Shown: positions 27,091-36,413, numbered from the stretch's first letter. The stretch is DNA of 64,000 nucleotides from an uncultured Caldimonas sp. (GCF_946480305.1 NZ_CAMLJQ010000005.1:62001-126000); one strand, 5' to 3'. Notes: generated from the sequence alone by a model not told the origin. Program-made: numbers and translations.

Positions 27091-27971
27091 TTCGCCTCCT
27101 TCGCCATGCGCATGCGGCGGTCGAACAGGCCGAGCAACCCATCGAAGGTGAACAGCAGCACGAGCGCGATCACGAACAGCACCATGCCGGCCGCCCCGTG
27201 AATGAAGCCCTGCCCGGCCTCGTCGCCGAGGTGATAGGTCACGAGCACGAGGATCATCACGCGGATCGCGTTGGCGACAAAGGCGATCGGCAGGATGCTC
27301 AGCACGATGGCGACGTTGCGCCAGCGGCTCTGGTGCTTCATCAGGTAAAGGTAGAGCAGGCCGAGCGCCGACAGGCTGAACATGCTGTTGAGGCCGGAAC
27401 ACGCATCGGCCACCAGCAGTTGGTACTGCCCGATCGACAGCACCACGCCGCTGCGTGCAATGGGATAGCCCAGTTCGTACAGCACCGTTTCGGCAACCAC
27501 CGACACCGTGCGCTTCAGCGGACCGGTCATCGAGTCGATGATGGCCGCAGGCAGTGGCGCCATGAAGGCGAGGAAGAGCAGCGGAAAGGCAACGACCTTC
27601 ACCGCGCGCCAGCCGAACAGCACGGCACCGCCTCCCGCCAGCAGCGGGATCTGCGAGACCACCTCGAACAGGATGATCTGCTGCGAACGACCGAGCACGT
27701 AAAGCAGCAGACCGAAGGCCAGCAGCAGCCAGCCGGTCACGGACTTGCCGCCGTCCTGCGCAGCCGCCATGAACTCTTCCCGCTTCTGCCAGAACAGCCA
27801 CAGCGACACCGCAAGGATCAGCGGGCCATGGCCCTGCTCCTCGCTCTTCCACACGGTGCGCGACAACTCCATGATCGTCGGCACGTACATCAGCAGCAGC
27901 CCCGCCACCAGCGGCGCTGCCATCATGAGCCAAGGCCGGCGAGCGTCGGCTATGGGCATGGTGGTTTGCAT
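27087..27971 (-). CDS. xrtB: Exosortase B
   Basis: 294 residues with about eight membrane helices. The putative catalytic triad of exosortases is visible: Cys191 in ADACSGLNS, Arg237 in NAIRVM and His258 in FIHGAAGM. An N-terminal HGPLI (48-52) is also typical. Exosortases are thought to cleave PEP-CTERM sorting signals at the inner membrane. The epsDEFG-xrtB-epsI order is that of the XrtB/EpsH type, as in the Methylobacillus methanolan locus. Start ATG 27971 lies 2 bp after the epsG stop. No PEP-CTERM substrate is evident in the window. Confidence 0.93.
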   Translation of the reverse strand: MQTTMPIADARRPWLMMAAPLVAGLLLMYVPTIMELSRTVWKSEEQGHGPLILAVSLWLFWQKREEFMAAAQDGGKSVTGWLLLAFGLLLYVLGRSQQIILFEVVSQIPLLAGGGAVLFGWRAVKVVAFPLLFLAFMAPLPAAIIDSMTGPLKRTVSVVAETVLYELGYPIARSGVVLSIGQYQLLVADACSGLNSMFSLSALGLLYLYLMKHQSRWRNVAIVLSILPIAFVANAIRVMILVLVTYHLGDEAGQGFIHGAAGMVLFVIALVLLFTFDGLLGLFDRRMRMAKEAK

Positions 27972-27973
27972 CG

Positions 27974-28891
27974 TCAATACTCGTTCATGATCACGCCGGC
28001 CAGCTTGGCGGGGCTGCCCGTCAGCGTGCCGACCAGGTCCTGCAGGCGATCCACGCGCGACTTGCCCTGCCGAGCAACGACAAGCGCCGAACCGCATCGC
28101 GCCGCGATCACGCTCGCATCGGAGCCATAGGCTGCAGCCGGCGTGTCGACGATCACGTGGTCGAATTTGTTGAGCAGCTCTCGCATCAGCAGACCGAAGG
28201 CCGGCCGCTCGACCAGTTCGAGCGGGTTGGGCGGCGTGATGCCGACCGGCAGCACGAACAGGCTGGGCAGGTTGGGCACATGCTTGATGACGTTGGTCTC
28301 CGCGCGCCCCGAAAGGATGCCGGACAGCCCCGATGAGGTATCCAGTTCGAACACCTCGTGCTGCCTCGGCCCGCGCATGTCGGCATCGACGAGCAGCGTG
28401 CGCCCGCCGAGCTGCGACAGCACCACGGCCAGATTGGCGGCGAAGAAGGTCTTGCCGTCGCCCGGGTCCGGGCTCACGACCGCGAGCGCGCGCCGCGGCT
28501 CCTCGGCCGTGAACAGACGCATCATCAACTGGCTTCGGATCGCACGGAAGGCTTCGGCCTGGTGCGAGAAAGGCTGCGTCGCGGTGACGAGTTCCGAGCG
28601 CAATTCGCGCCGCTGATCCGGCGCGTAGGGGTAGTGGAACTGCTGAGACAGCGCGAACAGCACGTCTTCGTCGCTGGCAAGGCCGAGCGCGACAGCGGCC
28701 TCGCCGAAGCGCACGCCCTTTTCGCGTTGGAACTGCAGCACCTGATCGACCTGTTCGGCCGACAGCTTCTTCTTGCGACGGATGATGTCGCCGATCGGCC
28801 TATCGTGGATGGCCGTCGGCTTGACGTCTTCCACGTCGTTCGGGACGGGATGGAGGTGAGGCGCCGCATTGGCGTCACGGAAGATCGCCAT
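27974..28891 (-). CDS. epsG: Chain-length tyrosine kinase EpsG with N-terminal MshEN-like tandem motif
   Basis: 305 residues. The C-terminal two thirds are a BY-kinase-like P-loop ATPase: Walker A PGDGKT (143-148), Walker A' LLVDAD (166-171), Walker B VIVDT (246-250). The usual C-terminal Tyr cluster is absent; only Y305 ends the chain. The N-terminus holds two consecutive 24-residue motifs (32-55 and 61-84) separated by five residues, with the G..L..Q pattern of MshEN domains, which bind cyclic di-GMP in MshE-type ATPases. EpsG partners the Wzz-like EpsF in controlling chain length. The start overlaps the epsF stop as TAATG. Confidence 0.92.
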   Translation of the reverse strand: MAIFRDANAAPHLHPVPNDVEDVKPTAIHDRPIGDIIRRKKKLSAEQVDQVLQFQREKGVRFGEAAVALGLASDEDVLFALSQQFHYPYAPDQRRELRSELVTATQPFSHQAEAFRAIRSQLMMRLFTAEEPRRALAVVSPDPGDGKTFFAANLAVVLSQLGGRTLLVDADMRGPRQHEVFELDTSSGLSGILSGRAETNVIKHVPNLPSLFVLPVGITPPNPLELVERPAFGLLMRELLNKFDHVIVDTPAAAYGSDASVIAARCGSALVVARQGKSRVDRLQDLVGTLTGSPAKLAGVIMNEY

Positions 28892-30315
28892 TAGACCCCC
28901 TTAGGACGCGGCAGCTGACCAAGCACGCGCCGCGGAATCATTGGATTGCTCTTGCGGCCCAACAACATGCCGCGGCGGACCGGCTTGGGCACCACGCCCA
29001 GCACTGGCAGACCGAGCAGTTGCACCACGTCGGCAAACGAACGCACACGTCGGTCGAGCAGTTCAAGCAAGAAACTTGCCGCGATTGCGAGCACCAATCC
29101 GACGCAGGTGGCCAACAAGGTGTTCAACAGGATGTTCGGCGACGAGGGCAGCGTGGGTGGAACGGCTGCACTCAGCACTGACGCATTCGTGAGGTTCGTG
29201 TGGCTCTCCAGCGTCGTCTGGTTCAACCGCGCCAGAACCGCGTCGTACGCGCGCTGCGCGTTCTCCACGTCCTTGACCAGCACCGATGCCTCATCGCGCT
29301 GCTCGCGCAGCTTGAGCAGCTTCTCTCGCTGAGCGTCGAGAGCGGCTTTGATCTCGGCCTCGCGTTGCCGGTTGATCGTGTTGCTGACCGACACACCACT
29401 GGTCACCCTGCGGGTTTCCGCTGCGATGCGATCGCGCAAGGCTGCAATGCTGGCTTGGGCCTCGATGACCTGCGGATGATTGCTGCCATAGCGCGCACTC
29501 AACTCCTGCAGTCGCGCTTCCTGTCGGTTGAGGTCACCCTTCAAGCCCGAGATCAGCGGGTTCAACAGCACTTCCTGCATCCGGTCGGCAGAGGTTCCGG
29601 TCTGGTTCTGCCGGCTGGTGGAGTCGACTGCAAGCGCTTGTATGGCGACGAGTTGAGACGACAGTTCCTGCAGCCGTTGGCTTTCGACGTCGAGGCGCTC
29701 GTCCGTCGCCACCAGTCCGTGCTGCTTCTGATAGGCAGACAAGCGCGCCTGCGCGGCTTCGAGCTTGTCGCGCAGCTCTTTTGCCCGCCCGTCGAAGAAC
29801 GACGAGTATTGCTTTGCAGGTTCGACGCGCAGATCCACATGGGTGTCGATGTAGCCCTGCACGAAGGCGTTGGCCATCAGGGCCGAGAACTTCGGCTCGA
29901 CCGACGTGTAGCTGACCGACAGCACCTGAGAATCGCCCGAGGGTTTGACCTCCACGCTGCGCAGCAGCGCCTTCGCGAGCCACGACTCGATGTCGACCGC
30001 ACCGTCGGTCGCCTCGCGCCATTGCTCGCGCGTCTGCGGGTTGTCGGCCAGCTTCAGGTTGCGCACCACCCGCTGCGCGACACGCTCGCTGCGGATGATC
30101 TCGAGTTGCGTGAGCAGGTAGCCTTGCGCCCCGGGCAGCACCATGCCAGCCACCGGATCAGGCGAACGCACGTCGACCACGACCGTGGACGTTGCCGTGT
30201 ACTGCTTGGGCACCCACAGGCTGTAGCCGACCGCGCCACCGATCGCGAGCAACAGCACGGCAAGCGCCACCTTCCATCGCGCAATCAGGATGGAGAAGAA
30301 TTGACCCAGGGTCAT
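28891..30315 (-). CDS. epsF: Chain length determinant protein EpsF (Wzz-like)
   Basis: 474 residues. An N-terminal membrane helix (about 17-33) is followed by a periplasmic Wzz domain and long coiled-coil helices (about 170-370). A second helix (about 399-420) precedes LELLDRRVRSFADVVQLLGLPVLGVVPK, the usual proline-containing end of polysaccharide co-polymerases. It would set polymer length with EpsG and connect to the EpsE outer-membrane channel. The stop codon overlaps the epsG start. Confidence 0.92.
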   Translation of the reverse strand: MTLGQFFSILIARWKVALAVLLLAIGGAVGYSLWVPKQYTATSTVVVDVRSPDPVAGMVLPGAQGYLLTQLEIIRSERVAQRVVRNLKLADNPQTREQWREATDGAVDIESWLAKALLRSVEVKPSGDSQVLSVSYTSVEPKFSALMANAFVQGYIDTHVDLRVEPAKQYSSFFDGRAKELRDKLEAAQARLSAYQKQHGLVATDERLDVESQRLQELSSQLVAIQALAVDSTSRQNQTGTSADRMQEVLLNPLISGLKGDLNRQEARLQELSARYGSNHPQVIEAQASIAALRDRIAAETRRVTSGVSVSNTINRQREAEIKAALDAQREKLLKLREQRDEASVLVKDVENAQRAYDAVLARLNQTTLESHTNLTNASVLSAAVPPTLPSSPNILLNTLLATCVGLVLAIAASFLLELLDRRVRSFADVVQLLGLPVLGVVPKPVRRGMLLGRKSNPMIPRRVLGQLPRPKGV

Positions 30316-30325
30316 GGCGACTCCT

Positions 30326-31138
30326 TCAGAACAGGCTCTCGCGGACGTAGACGACGTCGCCGTCGCGCAACTTGTCTTCCATCGTCGGCTGGATCACCTG
30401 GACGCGCCCATCCTCGCCTCGGCGGTGCACCCGCAGCCCACGCTCGGTGCCACGCTGCGTGAGGCCGCCGCCGGTGGCCAGCGCCTGCATCACGGTCATG
30501 TCGCGCTCCAGGCGCAGCGCGCCAGGGCGCTGCACTTCACCGTAGATGTAGATGGTCGGCATGCGGTCGACATAGGCCACGTCGCCGTTCTGCATGACCA
30601 TGTCGTCGGCGGTCTTGCCGCCCATGAAGATGCTGGGCAGGTCGATCTCCTTGCGGAACGGCTTGCCGTTGCGCACACCGGTGACGACGATCACGTCGGC
30701 ACCGGCGGTCGACACGCCGCCGGCCATTGCGATGAGGTCGGTCAGGCGGGTGTTGGCCAGTTCGAGCGGGTACTTGCCGGGCCGGTTGACTTGGCCAAGC
30801 ACCGAGGCCTGGTTGCCGCGCACCTGCACCACCAGGATCGACACCTGGGGTTGCTTCACGTAGTTGCCGGAGCGCAACCCGTCAGCAATGCGCTTTTCCG
30901 CTTGCACCACGGAAATACCGCCCACCTGCACCTGGCCCAGCAGCGGGTAGGTGATCGCGCCAGATTCGGACACACGCGCCTCGAGCGAGAGGTCCGGGCT
31001 CTGAAACACGTTGACGCGAATCACATCGCCCGGGCCAAGCACGTATTCACGCGTGTTGGCCAACTGCGCGGCAGCGCCCCCTGCCGCGAGCAGAAGCAGC
31101 ATCGCGGCCATCCATCGACGAAGAGTAAGCAACATCAT
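30326..31138 (-). CDS. epsE: Polysaccharide export protein EpsE (Wza-like)
   Basis: 270 residues. A signal peptide (about 1-25, ending in AAAQ) precedes a poly_export domain starting YVLGPGDVIRVNVFQSPDLS. SLBB-type modules follow with VLGQVNRPGKYPL and IYGEVQRPGALRL. These form the outer-membrane channel through which the polymer leaves. No lipobox Cys is seen, unlike many Wza proteins. Two Met codons occur at the start; it lies 2 bp after the epsD stop. Confidence 0.92.
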   Translation of the reverse strand: MMLLTLRRWMAAMLLLLAAGGAAAQLANTREYVLGPGDVIRVNVFQSPDLSLEARVSESGAITYPLLGQVQVGGISVVQAEKRIADGLRSGNYVKQPQVSILVVQVRGNQASVLGQVNRPGKYPLELANTRLTDLIAMAGGVSTAGADVIVVTGVRNGKPFRKEIDLPSIFMGGKTADDMVMQNGDVAYVDRMPTIYIYGEVQRPGALRLERDMTVMQALATGGGLTQRGTERGLRVHRRGEDGRVQVIQPTMEDKLRDGDVVYVRESLF

Positions 31139-31140
31139 TT

Positions 31141-32127
31141 TTATTTGATTCCCGAAAGACCTTTGCTGATGGCTGCTGCGTCGCCGTCTTCGGCGGCAGC
31201 CGTGTTCTGCGGCGCGCTGCCCTGTTCTGCGGTGGCGGCCTCGGTGGGTTGCTGTGCGGCAGGCGCTGCGTCCGCGAACTTGCCGACGTATTCGATCTTT
31301 GCGCTCGCACGCAACGATTTGATGTCTTCCTCGACGATCTTGCGTTTGCGATCGTTGAGGATGAACTGCTCGATCGCAGGCCGTGCCTTGACTTCGTCCA
31401 CGGGGGCCTCGCGCGAGGCGACGAGCACGATGGCCTGCGCTCCTGACGGCGACGGCACCATCATGGCCTGCCCATCCTTCAGCTGATGGAAGGCGTCGAG
31501 CATGTTCAGCGGCAGCTGCTCGGCCGCGCGCGCCGCCTGATTCACCGCAAAGCGGATGTCATTGGCACGCAGGTAGTCCAGGAACTCGGCCGTCGACTTC
31601 GCGGCCTTCAACTGCTGCTCGATCTGCGGCAGCTTGTCCTTTTCGGCCTGGATCGCGATCTCCTGCAGGTTGTAGACCCGGCGCTCGCTGAACAACGCCG
31701 GCTTGGCGTCGTAATAGGCCTTCACCTCTTCGGGTGACGGCTTGGCGGCCGCCTCGGCCACCTTCTCGAGATAGAAGCGGGCGAGGATGTCGCGACGTGC
31801 CGCCTCGATCGCCTGCACCGCGCGTGGATCGCGGTCGAGCTTCATCTCGGTGGCGCGTTGCACGGCCAGTTCCTGGTCGATCAGCTTTTCGAGCGCGGTC
31901 TTGCTCGCTTCCTCGGCCTGCTCCTGCTTGAGGCCGGGCTGGCGCTGCAACACATAGTTGATCTGATGGACGGAGATCTCGCCCTTGTTGACCTTCGCGG
32001 CCACCTGCGAAGCGGGCTTGTCCTTCTTGTCGCCGCAACCGGCGAGCACAAGCGACGCGATCACGGCAGAAGCCACGGCGACACTGCGCATCGTGGCCAT
32101 CGTGGTGGAACGACGGGTGGTATTCAT
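31141..32127 (-). CDS. epsD: EpsD-family peptidyl-prolyl isomerase-like lipoprotein
   Basis: 328 residues with a lipoprotein signal (lipobox LAGC, followed by Gly). A SurA/PpiC-like N-terminal chaperone region follows (KGEISVHQINYVLQRQ...), then a parvulin-like central part. EpsD proteins are encoded at the head of XrtB-type Eps operons and probably help assembly of the envelope export machinery. Isomerase activity is not proven by the sequence. It is the first gene of a long minus-strand operon, with GGGAG 11 bases before the ATG. The C-terminus is Ala/Thr/Glu-rich and low in complexity. Confidence 0.9.
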   Translation of the reverse strand: MNTTRRSTTMATMRSVAVASAVIASLVLAGCGDKKDKPASQVAAKVNKGEISVHQINYVLQRQPGLKQEQAEEASKTALEKLIDQELAVQRATEMKLDRDPRAVQAIEAARRDILARFYLEKVAEAAAKPSPEEVKAYYDAKPALFSERRVYNLQEIAIQAEKDKLPQIEQQLKAAKSTAEFLDYLRANDIRFAVNQAARAAEQLPLNMLDAFHQLKDGQAMMVPSPSGAQAIVLVASREAPVDEVKARPAIEQFILNDRKRKIVEEDIKSLRASAKIEYVGKFADAAPAAQQPTEAATAEQGSAPQNTAAAEDGDAAAISKGLSGIK

Positions 32128-32426
32128 TTTCGAAACTGCTCCCTGCGCCGGGGATGGCGCCTTGCTAGATCGAGGGGCACTCGACCAGTGTTTCCACTAT
32201 TGCGTGGATGGTCGAACTCTGCGAAAGCTCACGCGGCCCGCAAAATCGAAGACGAGTGTACTGGTGGCACTTCCGTGCAAGGTAACCCCTGGTTAAGGGG
32301 CCCTGCAGAAACAAAAAGTCTCAGACTGCCGACGGAAGTTCAGCGTAGGTGCCTGATGTGACGCACGATTGACGGGCACGCAAAACGCTATGCACCGCTC
32401 TGGCAAGCAGCCCCTTGCAGGCCGCC
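32128..32426 (-). promoter_or_regulatory. Intergenic promoter region of the eps operon
   Basis: 299 bp between the end of the Tim44-domain gene and epsD, both on minus. It must hold the eps promoter; no -35/-10 pair is clear. The inverted repeat at 32286-32300 is its most distinct feature. Confidence 0.5.
32286..32300. promoter_or_regulatory. Inverted repeat CCCCT-N5-AGGGG upstream of epsD
   Basis: CCCCT and AGGGG flank a 5-base spacer, about 160 bp before the epsD start, and are preceded by GGTAAC. A similar site (GGTAACCCT...AGGG) occurs about 155 bp before tpsA. Dyads of this size suit a LuxR/NarL-type regulator, and the EpsA regulators linked to XrtB loci have LuxR-type HTH domains. Binding is inferred. 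Confidence 0.45.
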
Positions 32427-33350
32427 CTATTGCAGTGCCTGCACGCCGGCAAGCAGCCAGCCGGAGGAGCCGTCCTTGGGCTTGGTGAGGTTCCACACTT
32501 CTCGGAACGGCGCAGCGCCGGAGGTTACTTCCTCGCGGATCATCCCCGAAAACTCCACGCTCGCGATGTAGCTGGAGCCGATGTCCTCGACGCCCAGCAT
32601 CTCTGCATGCAACGTGACCACATCGGTGCGGTTCGGCTGGTCGCCGCGCTCCTGCAACTGCTGCGCAATGTGGTGCAGCATGTCGTCCGTCATCAGGGCG
32701 CGCAGGGCATCGAGATCGGCCCGATCCCACGCCTCCTGCAACAGCACAAAGTTACCTTTTGCCGACTGAAGAAACCCGGGAGCGTCGAAGCCTTTCGGCA
32801 CGCCCCACCGGAATTCCCCGGTGCGCGATGCCACTTCGTCGATGCCGCCGCCACCGTAGTGAACGCTCGACTCCGGCGCCAGGGTGGCCGGCTCGTAGTG
32901 GCTGGATGCAAACGACGACCGGGTGGCCGGCGCAGCGGCTCCCTGAAACGCAAGCGGCGCCGCCGCCGCGGGTGTCGAGCGTCTCAGCAGGCGCCAGAGC
33001 CCCCAACCCAGCAGGGCGAGAAGTGCCGACACCAGCACGACCGAAAACCAGCCGGCCGCTTGCTCGCCGACGCCAAAGCCGTGGAACAGTGTCGCAACGC
33101 CGAGGCCCGTGGCCAGTCCGGCGAGCATTCCGCCGCGTCCTGCACCCGGTGGCTCCCCGGGCTCGCCGACCTTCGCCGCGGAGGGCGTTGCCGGCCGAGC
33201 CGGCTCCTGCCCGGCCGCCCCCGCCGGTTCACGCTGGGAGCTGGTCTGCCCGGCACCCGGCGCCGCCGTGCCCGTGCGCTTCGCCTGCACCGCGGGCGCC
33301 AGCGACAGCATGGCAGCAAGACAGAAGGCGGCGAGCTTCGACGTGTTCAT
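32427..33350 (-). CDS. Tim44-like domain membrane protein
   Basis: 307 residues. A signal peptide (1-23) leads into a Pro/Ala/Gly-rich segment, then two hydrophobic stretches (about 95-140) and a C-terminal Tim44-like domain (about 175-307) with GDQPNRTDVVTLHAEMLGVE. The fold resembles the lipid-binding domain of mitochondrial Tim44, but bacterial versions have no established function. It lies 59 bp downstream of ubiE on the same strand. A role in envelope biogenesis is only a guess. Confidence 0.85.
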   Translation of the reverse strand: MNTSKLAAFCLAAMLSLAPAVQAKRTGTAAPGAGQTSSQREPAGAAGQEPARPATPSAAKVGEPGEPPGAGRGGMLAGLATGLGVATLFHGFGVGEQAAGWFSVVLVSALLALLGWGLWRLLRRSTPAAAAPLAFQGAAAPATRSSFASSHYEPATLAPESSVHYGGGGIDEVASRTGEFRWGVPKGFDAPGFLQSAKGNFVLLQEAWDRADLDALRALMTDDMLHHIAQQLQERGDQPNRTDVVTLHAEMLGVEDIGSSYIASVEFSGMIREEVTSGAAPFREVWNLTKPKDGSSGWLLAGVQALQ

Positions 33351-33409
33351 GGCGGACCTGCAGGCAACGACGGCAAAAACAGATGAAGCGCAGGCGCTTC
33401 ACCCTTCGA

Positions 33410-34141
33410 TCAACATTTGATGCCCACGTGCAGCGCCACCACTCCGGCGGTCAGGTTGTGCACATCGACATGGCCGAACCCGGCGGCCTTCATCATGTTC
33501 TTCAACTCCTGCTGGCCGGGGTGCATGCGGATGGACTCTGCCAGATAGCGATAGCTCTGCGAGTCGCCCGCGATCCATTGCCCCAGTCGCGGCAGGACAT
33601 TGAAGGAATACCAGTCGTAGGCCTTTTCCAGCGGCTTCGCCACCTTGGAAAACTCGAGCACCAGCAGCTTGCCGCCAGGCTTGAGCACCCGGCACATCTC
33701 GGCGAGCGCGCGGTCCTTGTGGGTCATGTTGCGCAGACCGAAGGCCACGCTGACAAGATCGAAGCTGTTGGCAGCGAACGGCAGCGTCTCGGCATCGCAG
33801 ATGGACGTCGGCAACACGAGCCCTTCGTCGAGCAAGCGGTCGCGGCCGACACGCAGCATGGACTCGTTGATGTCGGTGTGCACCACGCAGCCGCTCGCGC
33901 CCACCCGCTTCGCAAACGCGCGCGCCAGATCACCCGTTCCACCCGCGATGTCGAGCACCCGCTGCCCTTCGCGTGCGCCCGAGACGGCGATCGTGTAGGC
34001 CTTCCAGGCGCGATGCAGGCCGGCCGACATCACGTCGTTCATGATGTCGTAGCGTTGCGCCACCGAGTCGAAGACGCCGCGCACGCGCTGCGCCTTCTCG
34101 GTCTCTTCGACCGTCTGGAAACCGAAATGGGTGGAACTCAT
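33410..34141 (-). CDS. ubiE: Ubiquinone/menaquinone C-methyltransferase UbiE
   Basis: 243 residues starting [20 protein letters not shown], as in other proteobacterial UbiE. The S-adenosylmethionine loop [12 protein letters not shown] is motif I, and [25 protein letters not shown] is the family signature region. It methylates the benzoquinol ring in ubiquinone synthesis, or demethylmenaquinol where made. ATG 34141 is set by family alignment; no strong Shine-Dalgarno sequence is seen. The DUF971 gene lies just upstream on the same strand. Confidence 0.96.
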   Translation of the reverse strand: MSSTHFGFQTVEETEKAQRVRGVFDSVAQRYDIMNDVMSAGLHRAWKAYTIAVSGAREGQRVLDIAGGTGDLARAFAKRVGASGCVVHTDINESMLRVGRDRLLDEGLVLPTSICDAETLPFAANSFDLVSVAFGLRNMTHKDRALAEMCRVLKPGGKLLVLEFSKVAKPLEKAYDWYSFNVLPRLGQWIAGDSQSYRYLAESIRMHPGQQELKNMMKAAGFGHVDVHNLTAGVVALHVGIKC

Positions 34142-34266
34142 GGCGTGATCGTAAGTGGATGGGGCGCCTGCCCACGCTCTCAACCCCGCACGAATGTGGG
34201 GCATGACACGAAGCGGCGCATCAAGTGAGGGGAAAAACCGACAGTGCGTGGCGGGTCGGGGCCGAG

Positions 34267-34683
34267 TCAGTGAGAGTGCCCGCAGGCCGATCCGCCCTTT
34301 TCCGGCATCGGTGCGTCCCGGTCCACCCCGGCGGCCTGCAGCCGATCGAGATACTCCTGCCACAAGCGGGCCTGCTCGGCTCCCAGGTAGTAGAGATAGT
34401 CCCAGGAGAAGATGCCCGAGTCATGCCCGTCGCTGAAGGTGGGCTGCACGGCGTAGTTGCCCACCGGCTCCAAAGCCACGATGCCGACATCGCGCTTGCC
34501 GGTCTGCAGCGTCTCCTGGCCGGGGCCGTGGCCCTTGACCTCGGCCGACGGCGAATACACGCGCATCAGCTCGAACGGAATGTGAAAGTGCGCGCCATCG
34601 CTGAAACCGACCTCCAGCTGCCGCGACTGCTGGTGCACGGTGATCGAGGTCGGCGTGGGCGTGTTGCTCTGAAGGCCTGCCAT
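34267..34683 (-). CDS. DUF971 (GBBH-like N-terminal domain) protein
   Basis: 138 residues matching the small DUF971 family: [64 protein letters not shown]. The fold is shared with the N-terminal domain of gamma-butyrobetaine hydroxylase. The C-terminus ends in CGHSH, a possible metal-binding tail. These genes commonly sit beside ubiE in betaproteobacteria, as here. Function is unknown; a link to iron-sulfur or quinone metabolism is only suggested by neighbours. Confidence 0.88.
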   Translation of the reverse strand: MAGLQSNTPTPTSITVHQQSRQLEVGFSDGAHFHIPFELMRVYSPSAEVKGHGPGQETLQTGKRDVGIVALEPVGNYAVQPTFSDGHDSGIFSWDYLYYLGAEQARLWQEYLDRLQAAGVDRDAPMPEKGGSACGHSH

Positions 34684-34719
34684 GTGGTGAACGAAGGGGT
34701 GGGCTGGGGTGCAGGGCGG

Positions 34720-36378
34720 TCAGAAGACGAGCGAGACGTTCACGTGGAGCTTGTCGTCGCCCTTCACTGGAACGGAGGGATTCTCCACGGGATCGGCACG
34801 GCTGCCGGTCACGACGTAGCCGTATTCCGCACTGACATTGATGCCACGCCGGTGCTCGTAGCGCAGGCCGACGCCGACGCTCGTGAGGCGGTCCTTGCTG
34901 CGCCGCGTCGGCAGGTCGGTCACGTCGCTCTTGATGTAACCGGTGTCGATGAACGCGAGGCCGCGCATGCCGGCCACCCAGGCGGGCGTGATGCCTTCGA
35001 GCGTGAGCGAGACGCCGGAATCGCCATACAGCACGCGGTCGGTCACGCCGCGGATCGAGCCGACGCCGCCCAGACCAAAGCCTTCGCCGGCGATCAGCAG
35101 ATCCGGGCTCCATTGCGCCTGACCGCGCACCAGGAACTGCCAGTCAGAAGCGAGTGCACGGAAGAAGCTCGCGCTGGCGCGCAGGGCCTTCCAGTTCGTC
35201 GTGTCGATCTGGTCGTTCTCGGTGCGGTAGGCGCCGAGCGAGTTGCCGCTGCCGCCACCGACGTTGAACGCGAACTCGGTGCTGTAGGCGATGACCTGGC
35301 GCTCGGCTTCGATCCGGCCGACGTAGGTGACCGACAGCGGCCGGGAACGGCGATCTTCCTGCGTCGTGGCCGCGCCTTCGATCTCGGTCGCCTTGTAGAA
35401 CTTGTCTTCCCAGGCTGCGGTGAGGTAGGAGCGGTAGCCACCGTCCGGCACGAAGTAATGCGAATAGCCGAGCTTGAACACGTGCCCGGCGGCAGTGCTG
35501 CGGAAGGTGTCGTAATCGGTGTTGGTCGCGTCCAGACCGAAAGTGCCGGTGACGTCGGAGTCGACGTAGCTCGCAAACACGACCCCACCCCACCGGTACA
35601 AGGGCGCGCGATAGGTCAGACCGATCTGCTTGACGCGCGACGGATGCTGCAGCGACGTGGTGTACGCCATGCCGAGGATGTGGTCGCGGTTGAACAGGTT
35701 GTTGTAGCTCCCGCTCACCGTGAAGCGGTCCCGGCCTGTCTCGGAGGTGCCGTAGTTGTTCCACCCCACACCGAACGACCACGGAGCCTGCTCTGAGACG
35801 CGCACGGTGGCGGCGATGGAATCGTCTTCCTCCGCCTGCTTGAGCGCCACCACCAGTTGGCGCGACGGGTTCTCGTTGGCCACCGCCGTTTCGCGCGCCA
35901 GCCGGCGCAGGTTCGGCGAAGTGCCCTCCTTCAGGCTCGGCAGCGCATTGCGCACGTTCGCGTCATCGAAGTGCGTGCCGTTGCCTTGCAATTGCACCTT
36001 GCCCAGCGTGAACCGGACGATGTTGAGCGTGACGGTGTCGCTCAACGGCTGCGGCGGCAGCACGACTCGGTAGAGCGAATAGCCGCGGTCGTGCAGCGCG
36101 GCCTCGAGCGCGGCGGTGGCACGCTGCAGCACGGCCAGCGTGGCATCCGCACGCAGGAAGGGCGCCAGGATCGCACTGGTTTCGCCGCTGCCGAGCGGGT
36201 TTTCGCCGTTGATCGCGAACCCCTTGATCGGGAACACGACCTCCGGTGGTGCAGGAGGCATCTGGGCCGGCGGCTGTTGGGCGTGGGCCGGGCCGGCCGC
36301 GGTGGCGAGGGCCAGCAACGCGGCCTGGGCCAGGGGGGCCAGTGTCAGCGGTATCCGGAGACGGGAAATGTTCTTCAT
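34720..36378 (-). CDS. Two-partner secretion outer-membrane transporter (ShlB/FhaC/TpsB family)
   Basis: 552 residues from the ATG at 36378, preceded by AAAGGGA. A signal peptide (1-34, ending PAHAQ) is followed by a proline-rich linker, a POTRA_2 region (about 48-125, KGFAINGENPLGSGE), a second POTRA-like region (SLKEGTSPNLRRLARETAVANENPSRQLVV) and a 16-strand barrel ending in the aromatic VSLVF. TpsB proteins export a large TpsA exoprotein, here encoded two genes upstream in the same operon. The order tpsA-fecR-tpsB is unusual because a FecR-domain gene separates the partners. Confidence 0.92.
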   Translation of the reverse strand: MKNISRLRIPLTLAPLAQAALLALATAAGPAHAQQPPAQMPPAPPEVVFPIKGFAINGENPLGSGETSAILAPFLRADATLAVLQRATAALEAALHDRGYSLYRVVLPPQPLSDTVTLNIVRFTLGKVQLQGNGTHFDDANVRNALPSLKEGTSPNLRRLARETAVANENPSRQLVVALKQAEEDDSIAATVRVSEQAPWSFGVGWNNYGTSETGRDRFTVSGSYNNLFNRDHILGMAYTTSLQHPSRVKQIGLTYRAPLYRWGGVVFASYVDSDVTGTFGLDATNTDYDTFRSTAAGHVFKLGYSHYFVPDGGYRSYLTAAWEDKFYKATEIEGAATTQEDRRSRPLSVTYVGRIEAERQVIAYSTEFAFNVGGGSGNSLGAYRTENDQIDTTNWKALRASASFFRALASDWQFLVRGQAQWSPDLLIAGEGFGLGGVGSIRGVTDRVLYGDSGVSLTLEGITPAWVAGMRGLAFIDTGYIKSDVTDLPTRRSKDRLTSVGVGLRYEHRRGINVSAEYGYVVTGSRADPVENPSVPVKGDDKLHVNVSLVF

Positions 36379-36413
36379 CGAGGCATCCCTTTGATCACGG
36401 GCGTCGGCGCCGG

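Noticed and set aside
32265..32281. Sigma-54-like sequence TGGCAC-N5-TGCAA upstream of epsD
   Set aside because: The GG to GC spacing is one base short of the required distance, and it points away from the eps operon.
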